Positions 1 through 9,068 of a stretch of 64,000 bases of DNA are shown in pieces. Where the stretch lies: NCBI RefSeq assembly GCF_001708965.1, contig NZ_LVJW01000007.1, positions 186,001 through 250,000 on the forward strand, written 5' to 3'. The notes under the pieces are model-generated. The model was not told where the DNA came from. It made no database searches and saw only the letters and a list, made by a program, of their open reading frames with translations. The translations under genes were made by a program, and so were the position numbers. This DNA is from Candidatus Thiodiazotropha endoloripes. GTDB taxonomy: Bacteria > Pseudomonadota > Gammaproteobacteria > Chromatiales > Chromatiaceae. The first letter of the stretch is position 1; each line of letters opens with the position of its first letter.

Positions 1-111
1 CATGAGGGTCGTGTCAGGCGTGAACAGATCAGTCTGGTGCGAAAGGCGATGCTGGCACGCACCAAGGTGGATTTTTCTCTGCTAGAGGATGTGGGAGGTG
101 AGGATGTTTGA
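1..111 (+). CDS. phnG: PhnG, C-P lyase core subunit (3' end only)
   Basis: Only the last 36 codons are inside the window. The reading frame is open from base 1 and stops with TGA at 109-111. The tail contains an RREQISLVRKAML segment and ends in GGEDV. PhnG forms the C-P lyase core with PhnH, PhnI and PhnJ and is needed with PhnI to attach phosphonates to the ribose of ATP. The assignment rests mainly on position directly before phnH, which overlaps this stop by 8 bases, since too little sequence remains for a domain call. Confidence 0.8.
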   Translation, partial: HEGRVRREQISLVRKAMLARTKVDFSLLEDVGGEDV

Positions 112-658
112 AGTTGCACCCATCTGGCAATCGCACATCCAGCAGCAGAACTATCGTCTACTGCTGGAAGCCATGTCCCGACCCGGCAGTGTGCACTCGA
201 TACAGGGTCTGAACACATCATCGAATTCTATGCTGGCGGTATTGGCTGCTCTGCTTGATAGTTCAGTGCGTTTCTGTGACTCGAGTGAGCTGCTTGAGAC
301 CTCAGACATCGCCTTGCTGCAAGCCATTCAAACACTACCGGAGGAGGCGGACTATCTGCTCTGTTCTGGTATTGACGTACCTGACTTTCAACCCAGGCTT
401 GGCTCATTGGCCAGTCCGGAGCAATCGGCCACACTGCTGGTTCACGTGTCGGCACTGATAGCGGGCGATCTGCAGCTGGATCTGACTGGACCCGGTATCA
501 AGGAGAAACGGATCTGCAACATCCAGGGCCTCGATCCTGATTGGCTGGTCAAACGTGAGTCCTGGGTGTGTGGCTTTCCGTTGGGTGTCGATCTGATTCT
601 GATTGATCAACAGCAGTTGATGGCACTGCCCCGTACCACCCGTGTGGAGGTGCACTGA
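104..658 (+). CDS. phnH: PhnH, C-P lyase core subunit
   Basis: A 184-residue protein beginning MFEVAPIWQ, close to the usual length for PhnH (194 in E. coli). An in-frame ATG lies 15 bases upstream, but the ATG at 104 matches the usual start and gives a short overlap with phnG. PhnH is a structural subunit of the cytoplasmic PhnGHIJ complex that converts alkylphosphonates to ribose-linked intermediates. Family features seen are the early RLLLEAMSRPG segment and the C-terminal GFPLGVDLILID stretch. The stop codon overlaps the start of phnI, indicating translational coupling. Confidence 0.95.
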   Translation: MFEVAPIWQSHIQQQNYRLLLEAMSRPGSVHSIQGLNTSSNSMLAVLAALLDSSVRFCDSSELLETSDIALLQAIQTLPEEADYLLCSGIDVPDFQPRLGSLASPEQSATLLVHVSALIAGDLQLDLTGPGIKEKRICNIQGLDPDWLVKRESWVCGFPLGVDLILIDQQQLMALPRTTRVEVH

Positions 659-1773
659 TGGCTTATGTGGCAATCAAGGGTGGTGCTAAGGCCATCGAAG
701 GAAGCAAGCTGGCGTATGATTTTCTGCGTAGCCGTCAGGGTGAGGGTAGTCAGCCACTGGATACGTCTACGATTGAAAACCAGTTGCGGCTGTTGCACAG
801 CCGGGTGATATCAGAGGGGGGTGTCTACCATCCAAAGTTGGCATCCCTGGCCATTAAACAGGCTCAGGGAGACACCCTGGAGGCAGCCTTCGCATTGAGG
901 GCGTACCGTTCCACCATGCCGCGTCTTGCTGAGACCGAGGCAATGGACACCAGTCGCATGCGGATTACCCGACGCATCTCATCCGCCTTCAAGGATATTC
1001 CAGGAGGGCAGATGCTGGGTGCCACCACGGACTACCATTTACGGCTGATGCGAATGGAGTTACTCGATGAATCAGCGGAAGCCTTTATGGCGATCTCCAG
1101 AAGCTGGTTCGATGGACTTGATGTGGCACAGATTCCTGATACCTTCCCCAAGGTTCTGGAGGGACTTCGTCAGCAGGGATTGTTGGCTGAAGCACCACAC
1201 AATCCTCATCAGGATCTACCCTTCGACATCACCCGGGAGCCGCTGATCTTCCCGGTGCCCCGGTCAGCTGCTCTGGCGACCATGACGCGCAGTGAACAGG
1301 GTTCTCTGTTGGCGCTGGCCTACTCGAACATGCGCGGCTATGGGGATATCCATCCAACGGTGGCCGAATTGCGGGTAGGTTTCGTGCCAGTGATGCTGCC
1401 GCATCCGATCAGCGGAAAGCCGATGGAGATTGGTGAGGTGGAGATCACCGAATGTGAGGTGGTTGCGATGTATGAGAGTGATGAGCAGGGGGGCAAGCCG
1501 AGTTTCACGCTTGGCTACGGTGCCTGCTTTGGTCACAACGAAGTGAAAGCGATCAGTATGGCGATTCTGGATCGTTCACTGCAAAAGGGTATGCAGGGTA
1601 CCCCATCCAATCCTTCAGAAGATCCGGAGTTCGTGCTCCTGCACATTGACGGTATCGACTCGATGGGGTTCTGCACTCATTACAAAATGCCCCATTACGT
1701 GACTTTTCAATCGGACATGGATCGGCTGCGTGCCACCCAGAGTAAACAGGCTGCTGAGGATCAGAAATCATGA
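658..1773 (+). CDS. phnI: PhnI, C-P lyase core subunit / nucleosidase
   Basis: 371 residues, against about 354 in E. coli. PhnI removes adenine from ATP and, with PhnG, PhnH and PhnL, installs the phosphonate at ribose C1 to give the triphosphate intermediate. The start MAYVAIKGGAKAIEGS is a family hallmark. Other conserved segments seen are GGVYHPKLASLAIKQAQGD, RRISSAFKDIPGGQ, LGATTDYHLRL and, near the end, HIDGIDSMGFCTHYKMPHY. The ATG shares a base with the phnH stop, and phnJ starts inside its last codons, so the genes are cotranscribed and coupled. Confidence 0.98.
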   Translation: MAYVAIKGGAKAIEGSKLAYDFLRSRQGEGSQPLDTSTIENQLRLLHSRVISEGGVYHPKLASLAIKQAQGDTLEAAFALRAYRSTMPRLAETEAMDTSRMRITRRISSAFKDIPGGQMLGATTDYHLRLMRMELLDESAEAFMAISRSWFDGLDVAQIPDTFPKVLEGLRQQGLLAEAPHNPHQDLPFDITREPLIFPVPRSAALATMTRSEQGSLLALAYSNMRGYGDIHPTVAELRVGFVPVMLPHPISGKPMEIGEVEITECEVVAMYESDEQGGKPSFTLGYGACFGHNEVKAISMAILDRSLQKGMQGTPSNPSEDPEFVLLHIDGIDSMGFCTHYKMPHYVTFQSDMDRLRATQSKQAAEDQKS

Positions 1774-2657
1774 ACGATGAGCACTTCGGTTTTCTCGATG
1801 AGTACGCCAAGAAGGAGGTGCGTCGAGCAACCCTCAAGGCCGTGGCGATCCCCGGTTATCAGGTACCTTACTCAAGCCGCGAAATGCCGATGGGTCGAGG
1901 CTTCGGTACCGGGGGGTTGCAGCTTACCCTGGCGTTGATCGGTCGTGGTGAGACCTTGAAGGTGATCGACCAGGGTTCCGATGACTCGGTGAACGCAGTC
2001 AATCTGCGTAGCTTCATTGAGATGACCTGTCCAGGTATCCATACAACATGCAGAACCGAGCAGGCGGATCTGATCCAGTCACGTCATCGGATCCCTGAGA
2101 AACCTCTGCGTGAGGATCAGTTGCTGGTTCTGCAGGTTCCATATCCGGATGCTCTGGTGGTTGTGGAAGCCTCTGAAGACAAGCGCAAACTGCTGCATGG
2201 TGAGGCCGATTACTCCCGCCTGTTGGTCAAACTCTATGAAGATATTGTCAAATTCAGTGAGATCACCATATCCCACCGCTATCCAACCCGCATCAATAAC
2301 CACTATGTGATCGATCCGTCACCCATTCCCCGATGGGATGTGCCCAAGTTACATCAGTCGCCTGCCTTGATTCTGCTGGGAGCCGGTCGGGAGAAAAAGA
2401 TCTACGCAGTACCACCCTATACCCAGGCTATACCTCTGGCTTTCGAGGATGTGCCGTTCCGGGTGGAGGATTTCAGTGACGAACAGGGGCAACGCAGAAG
2501 CTGTGTGCGCTGTGGATGCAACAGCAGCTTCCTGGATGAGTATGTGGACTCCGCCACTGGTGAACAGGTCTACCGCTGTTCCGATTCGGATTGGTGCAAT
2601 CAACAGCTTGAACTTCAGCGACGGGTGGAAGAAGTTGTGGAGGTGGCCAATGGATGA
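1770..2657 (+). CDS. phnJ: PhnJ, radical-SAM C-P lyase
   Basis: 295 residues. This is the enzyme that breaks the carbon-phosphorus bond of ribose-1-phosphonate 5-phosphate, releasing the alkane and a cyclic phosphate. Cysteines at residues 245, 248, 270 and 276 have the same spacing (3, 22 and 6) as the iron-sulfur ligands of E. coli PhnJ (241, 244, 266, 272). The glycine-rich GRGFGTGG segment near residues 43-50 lies where the family carries its radical glycine. It overlaps phnI by 4 bases and phnK by 8. All key residues appear intact, so the enzyme should be functional. Confidence 0.98.
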   Translation: MNDEHFGFLDEYAKKEVRRATLKAVAIPGYQVPYSSREMPMGRGFGTGGLQLTLALIGRGETLKVIDQGSDDSVNAVNLRSFIEMTCPGIHTTCRTEQADLIQSRHRIPEKPLREDQLLVLQVPYPDALVVVEASEDKRKLLHGEADYSRLLVKLYEDIVKFSEITISHRYPTRINNHYVIDPSPIPRWDVPKLHQSPALILLGAGREKKIYAVPPYTQAIPLAFEDVPFRVEDFSDEQGQRRSCVRCGCNSSFLDEYVDSATGEQVYRCSDSDWCNQQLELQRRVEEVVEVANG

Positions 2658-3480
2658 GGTGCTCAGTGTCAGTGGGCTCTCAAAACGCTATGGGCGAGGT
2701 TGTCCGGCATGTTATGCGATGACCGGTCCGCAATTTGAAACCAATATTTGCCCCCAGTGTGGCAGTGTGGTAGCTGCTCATGATGTCTCCTTCAATCTCT
2801 ATCAGGGAGAGATACTCGGCATCATGGGTGAATCGGGTTCCGGTAAGTCCACTGCTGTGAAATGTCTCTATTTCGATGAAGAACCGAGCATGGGTAGTGC
2901 GCAGTTTTTCGACCAGGGGATGGCCTACCAGTTGTTCGATCTGAATAAGGCACAGCAGCGACGTTTGGCTAATCAGCGCTTTGGTATGGTCTATCAAAAT
3001 CCCCACCTCGGTTTGAATTTCGATATTTCGGCCGGTGGCAATATCGCCGAACGGTTGCTGATGTCCAATGCGGACAACTATAAACAGATCCGACAACGGG
3101 CTGTCAGTCTGCTCTCCCGGACTGAGGTATTGACAGAACGGATGGATGAGATGCCGCGCAACTTCTCAGGGGGCATGCAACAGCGGGTTCAGATTGCCAA
3201 GGCTCTGGCTACCAATCCGCCACTGCTGTTTCTCGACGAAGTTACTACCGGTCTTGATCTTTCGGTGCAGGCGGCAATCCTCGATCTGATCCTGGAGATT
3301 CAGCAGCAGTCCCGTACCTCGATGATAGTAGTGACCCACGACCTGGGTGTGATTCGTCTGCTGGCAGACAGAACTCTGGTGATGAAGTACGGACGTGTCA
3401 TAGAAAGTGGACTCACAGATCAGATTCTCGAGGATCCACAACACGCCTATACGCAACGTCTGGTTGCCTCAGCCCTGTAA
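2650..3480 (+). CDS. phnK: PhnK, ABC-type ATPase of C-P lyase, with a four-cysteine insertion
   Basis: 276 residues from the ATG at 2650, which overlaps phnJ as do the other joints in the operon; the frame stays open far upstream but that part is out-of-frame phnJ sequence. Walker A GESGSGKST, signature FSGGMQQRVQIAKAL and Walker B LLFLDEVTTGLD are present; the usual DEP is DEV here. PhnK docks on the PhnGHIJ core as an ATPase and is not a membrane importer. Between the first strand and Walker A there is an insertion with CPAC (18-21) and CPQC (34-37), a likely zinc ribbon that accounts for the extra length over E. coli PhnK (252). Confidence 0.95.
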   Translation: MDEVLSVSGLSKRYGRGCPACYAMTGPQFETNICPQCGSVVAAHDVSFNLYQGEILGIMGESGSGKSTAVKCLYFDEEPSMGSAQFFDQGMAYQLFDLNKAQQRRLANQRFGMVYQNPHLGLNFDISAGGNIAERLLMSNADNYKQIRQRAVSLLSRTEVLTERMDEMPRNFSGGMQQRVQIAKALATNPPLLFLDEVTTGLDLSVQAAILDLILEIQQQSRTSMIVVTHDLGVIRLLADRTLVMKYGRVIESGLTDQILEDPQHAYTQRLVASAL

Positions 3481-3491
3481 GGAATTGATTC

Positions 3492-4217
3492 ATGAAGCAG
3501 CAGTTGGTCCTGTCTGTTGAAGGTTATACCAAAGCGTTTTCCCTGCATGAACAGGGTACGGTGATCCCCTCTGCCAAGGATGTGGATCTGCAGGTTTACA
3601 GCGCTAGTCTCACCGCGCTTGTCGGTCCTACGGGAGCAGGTAAGTCGAGCATCTTGAAGGGTATATACCGCACATATCTGGCGACCTCGGGACAGCTTTT
3701 TTACACCATGCAGTCAGGGCAACAGGTCGATCTGGTGCAGGCGGATGAACACCTGATCCTGACACTACGGCGTAACGAAATTGGCTTTGTCACCCAGTTT
3801 CTTCACTTTCTGCCTCGTCAATCCACCGAGTTGGTGGTGGCCCAGCCATTGATCCAACGGGGGCGTCCTGTGGAAGAGGCGCTGGCTGTGGCACGGGATA
3901 TGTTGGCCGCCATGAACCTGCCGCGTCGTTTGTGGAGTATCTCACCCGCTACATTCTCAGGTGGAGAAAAGCAGCGGGTCAATCTGGCTCGAGGGCTGGT
4001 TGCCAGACCACGCTTGCTGCTGCTCGATGAGCCAACCGCCAGCCTTGATCCCATCACCTGCGAACGGGTGATAAGACAGATCGAAGAGCTGAAAAAGGAG
4101 GGGATAGCCATGCTGGCCATCTTCCACCAGCCAGAGCTGGTTAAACGTATCGCTGATCGTGTGGTGGAACTCGAACCACCGTTGAATGGGCAAACACAAC
4201 TTGAGGATATCGCCTGA
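3492..4217 (+). CDS. phnL: PhnL, ABC-type ATPase of C-P lyase
   Basis: 241 residues, close to E. coli PhnL (226). It has Walker A GPTGAGKSS, signature FSGGEKQRVNLARGL, Walker B LLLLDEPTASLD and the family-typical FVTQFLHFLPRQS segment. PhnL associates with the C-P lyase complex and is required with PhnGHI in the first step. The start ATG at 3492 follows phnK by 11 bases with AAGGAAT upstream as ribosome binding site; this is the only real gap in the operon. The stop overlaps the phnM start. Confidence 0.96.
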   Translation: MKQQLVLSVEGYTKAFSLHEQGTVIPSAKDVDLQVYSASLTALVGPTGAGKSSILKGIYRTYLATSGQLFYTMQSGQQVDLVQADEHLILTLRRNEIGFVTQFLHFLPRQSTELVVAQPLIQRGRPVEEALAVARDMLAAMNLPRRLWSISPATFSGGEKQRVNLARGLVARPRLLLLDEPTASLDPITCERVIRQIEELKKEGIAMLAIFHQPELVKRIADRVVELEPPLNGQTQLEDIA

Positions 4218-5368
4218 TGAAGACCTATCTGACACATGCCCGCATCGTACTTGCTGATGAGGTGCTCGACGATGCTTCTCTGTTGATGGAGGAGGGTGTC
4301 ATTAGCGGGATCAATCCCCTCTCCTGCGGTGATGCAATAGAGATTGATCTACAGGGAGAGTTGCTGATGCCCGGAATGATCGACCTGCATTGCGATGCCC
4401 TGGAGAAGGAGGTTGAGCCCAGACCCAATGTCCATTTTCCATTGGATTTCGCTTGCGCCCAAGCGGATAAACGCAATGCGTCCGCTGGTATTACCACGGT
4501 CTATCATGCCCTCTCATTTGCCAATGACGAACTGGGTGTACGCAACAATGGTTTTGCCGCCGAAGTGGCCAGGGCAGTACACGACTGGCGTCCCCATGGT
4601 CTGGTCGACAATCGGGTGCATTGCCGTTATGAGATTACCGATGAGAGTGGACTGCCGATTCTTCAGCAACTGCTGGCGGATGATGCCATGCACATGGTCT
4701 CGATGATGGATCACACCCCTGGACAGGGTCAGTTCAAGGATATGGCCGCCTACCGGGACTACCTGACTCGCACTTATAAAAAAACCGCAGACGAAGTGGA
4801 AGTGATTGTGGAGCGCAAACTGGCGGCCGCCAGCGGCGCTTTTGCGCGGATGCAGACCCTGGCTGAGGCTGCTCACAGTGCAGGTATCTCAGTGGCCAGT
4901 CATGATGACGACTCGACAGAACGGGTGGATACCATGCTCGGCATAGGCGCCGATATCTCCGAATTTCCGATCAACATGGTTGCAGCTGCCGCTGCCAAGG
5001 CAGCCGGCATGTCTACCATATTCGGCGCACCGAATATCATTCGCGGTAAGAGTCAATCCGGTTCCATGCGGGCGATCGATGCCATTCATCAGGGGCTGGC
5101 CGACTGTCTTTGTGCGGATTATGCTCCGGCCACCCTGATAGTGGCGGTGATGCGTATTCCACAGATGTCAGATCTCAGCCTGCCCGAGGCGATGCGCCTG
5201 GTTACCGTGAATCCGGCCAAGGCCGCGCAACTCGATGACCGGGGTATGATTGAAGTCGGCAAACGTGCTGATCTGATTGCGGTGGGAGAACCGGGTGGTG
5301 TACCTCAGGTAACCGATTGCTGGGTTCACGGCAAGTTGGCTTACCGGGCGCGCTACGATCATGGCTGA
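4217..5368 (+). CDS. phnM: PhnM, RPnTP pyrophosphohydrolase
   Basis: 383 residues, amidohydrolase superfamily, close to E. coli PhnM (378). It removes pyrophosphate from the ribose triphosphate phosphonate to give the PhnJ substrate. The metal-binding start MIDLHCDALEKEVEPRP is the PhnM-specific version of the HxH motif. Other conserved pieces are GITTVYHALSF, MDHTPGQGQF, SHDDDS, GAPNIIRGKS and LCADYAPATL. The ATG shares a base with the phnL stop and the 3' end overlaps phnN by 8 bases. Confidence 0.98.
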   Translation: MKTYLTHARIVLADEVLDDASLLMEEGVISGINPLSCGDAIEIDLQGELLMPGMIDLHCDALEKEVEPRPNVHFPLDFACAQADKRNASAGITTVYHALSFANDELGVRNNGFAAEVARAVHDWRPHGLVDNRVHCRYEITDESGLPILQQLLADDAMHMVSMMDHTPGQGQFKDMAAYRDYLTRTYKKTADEVEVIVERKLAAASGAFARMQTLAEAAHSAGISVASHDDDSTERVDTMLGIGADISEFPINMVAAAAAKAAGMSTIFGAPNIIRGKSQSGSMRAIDAIHQGLADCLCADYAPATLIVAVMRIPQMSDLSLPEAMRLVTVNPAKAAQLDDRGMIEVGKRADLIAVGEPGGVPQVTDCWVHGKLAYRARYDHG

Positions 5369-5927
5369 ACTGTTCTATATCATTGGTGCGTCCGGTGTCG
5401 GCAAGGATAGCCTGATCAATTACCTGCGACAGCATCTACTGCCCGGTGCACCGGTGGCAATTGCCCATCGCTATATCACACGGCCTATCGATGCTAACGG
5501 TGAAAACCACATTGAGCTGAGTGAGACAGAGTTTGCCAATCGTATGTATTGGGGATGTTTTGCACTCGAGTGGTACAGCCATAAAACCTGGTATGGTATC
5601 GGTGTTGAAATTGATCAGTGGCTATCGTGCGGTCTGAGTGTTGTGGTCAATGGTTCACGGGCCTATCTTGATGAGGCAACTCATCTCTATCCCGATATCA
5701 TACCGGTGTTGATTAAATCGGATTATGATCAGTTACGTCAGCGATTGATAAAGCGGGGTCGGGAGAGTGCAGAACAGATCGAACATCGACTCGAGACAGC
5801 CCGCTTGCTCGACCAGCAACTTCAACATCCCCAATTGCAACAGATCAACAACAACGGCCCCATCGAGCTTGCTGGTGAACAGCTGCTGAAACTGGTGCAA
5901 AGAGAGGCGTCCAGGACATGCGCCTGA
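5361..5927 (+). CDS. phnN: PhnN, ribose 1,5-bisphosphokinase
   Basis: 188 residues (185 in E. coli). The P-loop is GASGVGKDS at about residues 9-17, followed by a guanylate-kinase-like fold with AHRYITRP. PhnN phosphorylates ribose 1,5-bisphosphate to PRPP, returning the ribose of the C-P lyase product to nucleotide metabolism. It acts after PhnP, the next gene, and overlaps both neighbours. Confidence 0.96.
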   Translation: MAELFYIIGASGVGKDSLINYLRQHLLPGAPVAIAHRYITRPIDANGENHIELSETEFANRMYWGCFALEWYSHKTWYGIGVEIDQWLSCGLSVVVNGSRAYLDEATHLYPDIIPVLIKSDYDQLRQRLIKRGRESAEQIEHRLETARLLDQQLQHPQLQQINNNGPIELAGEQLLKLVQREASRTCA

Positions 5928-6673
5928 AGTTGCTTGGTAGTGGCAACGCTGCTGGTATGCCACTCTATGGTTGTCGTTGCGAGGCTTGTGATGAAGCCAC
6001 TGCCAACCACCTGTTACAACGCACACCTTGCAGTGCTCAGCTCGATATCGGCGGCCGTACCTATCTGCTGGATGCCGGACAGATGAATCTGACTCAAAGG
6101 TTCCCGGCTGGCAGCTTGGATGGGATACTGTTAACCCACTTCCATGTGGACCATGTACAGGGACTGTTTCATCTGCGTTGGGGAGTTGGTGAAGAAATTC
6201 CGGTCTATTGTCCTGAAGATGATGAGGGCTGTGCGGACCTCTATAAACATCCGGGAAACCTGCGTTTCCATCACCAGCAAGCGTTTGTGCCATTCATGCT
6301 GAACGAGTTGCGGGTAACTCCTTTGTCTCTCAACCACTCCAAGCCAACATTCGGTTATCTGTTTACAGGGCATAACGTGCAGATTGCCTATCTGACCGAT
6401 ACCAAAGGGTTGCCACCGACAACGGCTGAGTTGTTGAGAAGACAGCAGATCGATCTGATGGTCATCGACTGCAGTCTGGTACCCGGTTGCGATCGCCAGG
6501 GTCACAACAACCTGGATGATGCGCTGGATCTGCATGAAACCATCGGGTCAAGTCATACCGTACTGACCCACATTGGTCATGATCTGGATATCTGGTTGAA
6601 GGCAAATCCTCAGGCGCTACCGGAAAATATCCTGGTGGGATCTGACGACCAAATTGTCTACCCGGTCGATTGA
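5918..6673 (+). CDS. phnP: PhnP, cyclic ribose phosphodiesterase (metallo-beta-lactamase fold)
   Basis: 251 residues (252 in E. coli). It opens the 1,2-cyclic phosphate made by PhnJ to give ribose 1,5-bisphosphate. The HFHVDH metal motif (about residues 73-78), the later TDTKGLP and THIGHDLD segments, and an N-terminal GCRCEACDEA cluster matching the structural zinc site of PhnP are all visible. The gene overlaps phnN by 10 bases. Confidence 0.96.
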   Translation: MRLKLLGSGNAAGMPLYGCRCEACDEATANHLLQRTPCSAQLDIGGRTYLLDAGQMNLTQRFPAGSLDGILLTHFHVDHVQGLFHLRWGVGEEIPVYCPEDDEGCADLYKHPGNLRFHHQQAFVPFMLNELRVTPLSLNHSKPTFGYLFTGHNVQIAYLTDTKGLPPTTAELLRRQQIDLMVIDCSLVPGCDRQGHNNLDDALDLHETIGSSHTVLTHIGHDLDIWLKANPQALPENILVGSDDQIVYPVD

Positions 6674-6675
6674 TC

Positions 6676-7530
6676 ATGCATAACGCCTATATGATGATCG
6701 GCGCCTCGGTGCTGATGCATGTGGCCTGGAACCTGTTGGCCCGCCACGTGGACCCCAGGGCCAACTATCTCTGGTGGGGATTGTTGGCGCACCTGCTGTT
6801 GCTTGGTCCCTGGGCTCTGTGGAATTTGCTGGAAAATGCCGACTGGAATCAACGACTGCTGTTGGCGATGTCAGTCACGGCACTCTCCAACACCCTCTAT
6901 TTCATTGCGCTCAGACGCGCCTACCACTATGCACCGGTAGCCCTGGTCTACCCATTGGCTCGAAGTTCACCACTTCTGATTGTGGTTTGGTCATGGCTTT
7001 TCTTTGCTGATGAGTTGTCTATGTCCGAAGTTTCAGCCATTGGTGTCAGTGTATTCGGTTTGTGGATATTGTCCGCCTCATCCGGAGATGGTGATACCAG
7101 ACATGCACTTCCATGGACACTGCTTGCAGCTCTCTGCACCAGTCTTTACTCATTGAGCGACAAGCTGGCGGTCGCCTATCTACCAGGATTTGCCGAACAA
7201 CTTGGTTTTATAACTGTTGGTTATGCAGCGTCCTTCTTTGGCTTAACCTTGATGCAGAAAAAACAGACCGGCAGTTGGATACCTCCGCTAAAGCCTTCCT
7301 GGTCACAGATGTTGGTTGGGGGGTTATGTATCGGTGTTGCCTATGCTCTGGTGGTGGGAGCCATGCGTGAATTGCCAGCAGCCCATGCGGTTGCTTTCAC
7401 CAATGGGGGTATTGTTTTGGCAGTACTGCTCTCTGTTTTTCTGTTCCATGAAAAAGCTCATTGGCGGCAACGTTTAGTCGGTGCAGGTGTGGTCAGCACC
7501 GGCCTGCTCCTGTTGGGATGGGTGAGATGA
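6676..7530 (+). CDS. EamA/DMT-family transporter at the end of the phn operon
   Basis: 284 residues from ATG 6676; a TTG at 6670 in frame would overlap phnP as the other joints do, so the start is uncertain by two codons. About ten hydrophobic helices in two halves, with a second-half GGIVLAVLLSVFLFHEKAHW, typical of drug/metabolite transporters of the inner membrane. The substrate cannot be read from sequence. Its place three bases or less after phnP suggests it is cotranscribed with phosphonate degradation and may export a by-product or take up a substrate. It is the last gene before the convergent DAB operon, 22 bases away. Confidence 0.85.
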   Translation: MHNAYMMIGASVLMHVAWNLLARHVDPRANYLWWGLLAHLLLLGPWALWNLLENADWNQRLLLAMSVTALSNTLYFIALRRAYHYAPVALVYPLARSSPLLIVVWSWLFFADELSMSEVSAIGVSVFGLWILSASSGDGDTRHALPWTLLAALCTSLYSLSDKLAVAYLPGFAEQLGFITVGYAASFFGLTLMQKKQTGSWIPPLKPSWSQMLVGGLCIGVAYALVVGAMRELPAAHAVAFTNGGIVLAVLLSVFLFHEKAHWRQRLVGAGVVSTGLLLLGWVR

Positions 7531-7552
7531 GCTGACAATCATGGGTGTTCTG

Positions 7553-9055
7553 CTAATGCAGCCTGGACAACCAGGCATCAGTCGTTGCCTGTGTCATCTC
7601 CAGAACTTCTCCCGGAAACAGTCCGAACATCAGCACCAGCAGGGAAAACACCAGCATGGTCAGCAGTTCTCTGGGCTTCAGATCCTGAGCGGTGCGAATC
7701 TGACTGTCGGTAATCGGTCCGTAAAAACTTTGTCGATAGCTGTTGAGCAGATAGCCGGCTCCGATGATGATGCCGAACAACGCAGCCAACCCTGCACCAG
7801 TATGGGTAGTCAGGGCGCTGATGAGGATCAGAAACTCAGCCGGGAATCCACTGGTACCGGGTATCCCCAGTGAGGCGAGACCGAGAAACATGAAGAAGGC
7901 AGCCAGCAGCGGCATGGATTGGGCCACACCTCCGAGATGGATCAGGTCTGTTGAGCCCAGGCGATGGTGCAGATAACCGGTGAGTAGAAAGAGGCCGCCG
8001 GCAATCAGCACAAAGTTGTAGAGCTGGAACATCGCGCCCTGCAGGCCCTGCTGATTGAAAGCGGCGACACCCAGCACAACCAGACCGACATGGCTCATCG
8101 ATGAATAAGCGAGCATACGGCGCAGATTGGTCTGATTCAGTGCGGCCAGTGCACCATACAGGATGCCCACCACGCCAAGTCCAGCCAACAACCAGTGCAA
8201 CTCCTGGGCAGCGGTGGGCGCCAGGGGGATGGCAAAACGGATTAGTCCATAGGCGCCCAGTTTCAACCCGACCAACAGTGCGGCAATCGGCACCGGCCCC
8301 TCCAGGGCTACGATCGGTAGCCAGGTGTGTAGAGGGAACAGAGGGGTTTTGATGGCAAAACCGATCAGCAGGAAAACAAAGACGATGGTCTCCATGCCTG
8401 GGGGCAGGGGTGTGTCGAGCAGAGTCAGATAGTCGAATGAGAGTCCCGCCGGGGGAGTCGCACCGATGATCTCAGCATGGTTGATCGCCAGTACGGTAAA
8501 AGCCAGCAACAGGGGGATACCGCCTGCCAGCATGAACAGGGTGTACTTGGTTGCGGCGTAGCGCCGGTGTGGGCCGATGCCCCATAAGCTGATCAGAAAA
8601 TAGAGTGGCGCCAGGGTCAGTTCCCAAAACAGGAAAAAGGCCAGGGTATCGATACTGATAAAGACACCCAGAGTAGCGGTGGCGAACATCAGCAGCAGAC
8701 TGTAGTAGATACGCGGCATGTTCTGGATCCGCTTCCATGACGCCAGGGTTACGGCGATAAACAGCAAGATCGTCAGCGGCAGAAAAGGGGCGGAAAATCC
8801 ATCGATGCCGAATCTGAAATGGGCATCCAGCGCCGGTATCCAGGGATAGGTCTCCACCATCTGGAAGTCACTGCTGGCACTATCCAGCAGAATCAGCGCA
8901 GCGAGGGCCGGGATCAGGGCCAGGACCAGTGTGACCAGGCTGATCATCCTGGCTCTAACCTGGGGGATCAGCCAGATCATGGCGATACCGAGCAGTGGCA
9001 ACAACAGCAGGGTTGAGAGCAGCGGCATGTTGGTGAGTGTTTCGATTCGGCCCAT
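7553..9055 (-). CDS. NuoM-like proton-channel subunit of the DAB operon
   Basis: About 500 residues from ATG 9055; a GTG at 9091 would overlap the preceding gene and cannot be excluded. It belongs to the proton-translocating NuoL/M/N and Mrp-antiporter family, with about 14 hydrophobic segments. The transmembrane glutamate of the FFLFWELTLAPL motif and the FPLHTWLPIVALEGP helix typical of NuoM are present. No other complex I genes are near; the neighbours are dabA and similar subunits, so it probably belongs to the membrane part of a DAB inorganic carbon pump. It is the last gene of the operon. Confidence 0.85.
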   Translation of the reverse strand: MGRIETLTNMPLLSTLLLLPLLGIAMIWLIPQVRARMISLVTLVLALIPALAALILLDSASSDFQMVETYPWIPALDAHFRFGIDGFSAPFLPLTILLFIAVTLASWKRIQNMPRIYYSLLLMFATATLGVFISIDTLAFFLFWELTLAPLYFLISLWGIGPHRRYAATKYTLFMLAGGIPLLLAFTVLAINHAEIIGATPPAGLSFDYLTLLDTPLPPGMETIVFVFLLIGFAIKTPLFPLHTWLPIVALEGPVPIAALLVGLKLGAYGLIRFAIPLAPTAAQELHWLLAGLGVVGILYGALAALNQTNLRRMLAYSSMSHVGLVVLGVAAFNQQGLQGAMFQLYNFVLIAGGLFLLTGYLHHRLGSTDLIHLGGVAQSMPLLAAFFMFLGLASLGIPGTSGFPAEFLILISALTTHTGAGLAALFGIIIGAGYLLNSYRQSFYGPITDSQIRTAQDLKPRELLTMLVFSLLVLMFGLFPGEVLEMTQATTDAWLSRLH

Positions 9056-9068
9056 GGTGATTAACTTC

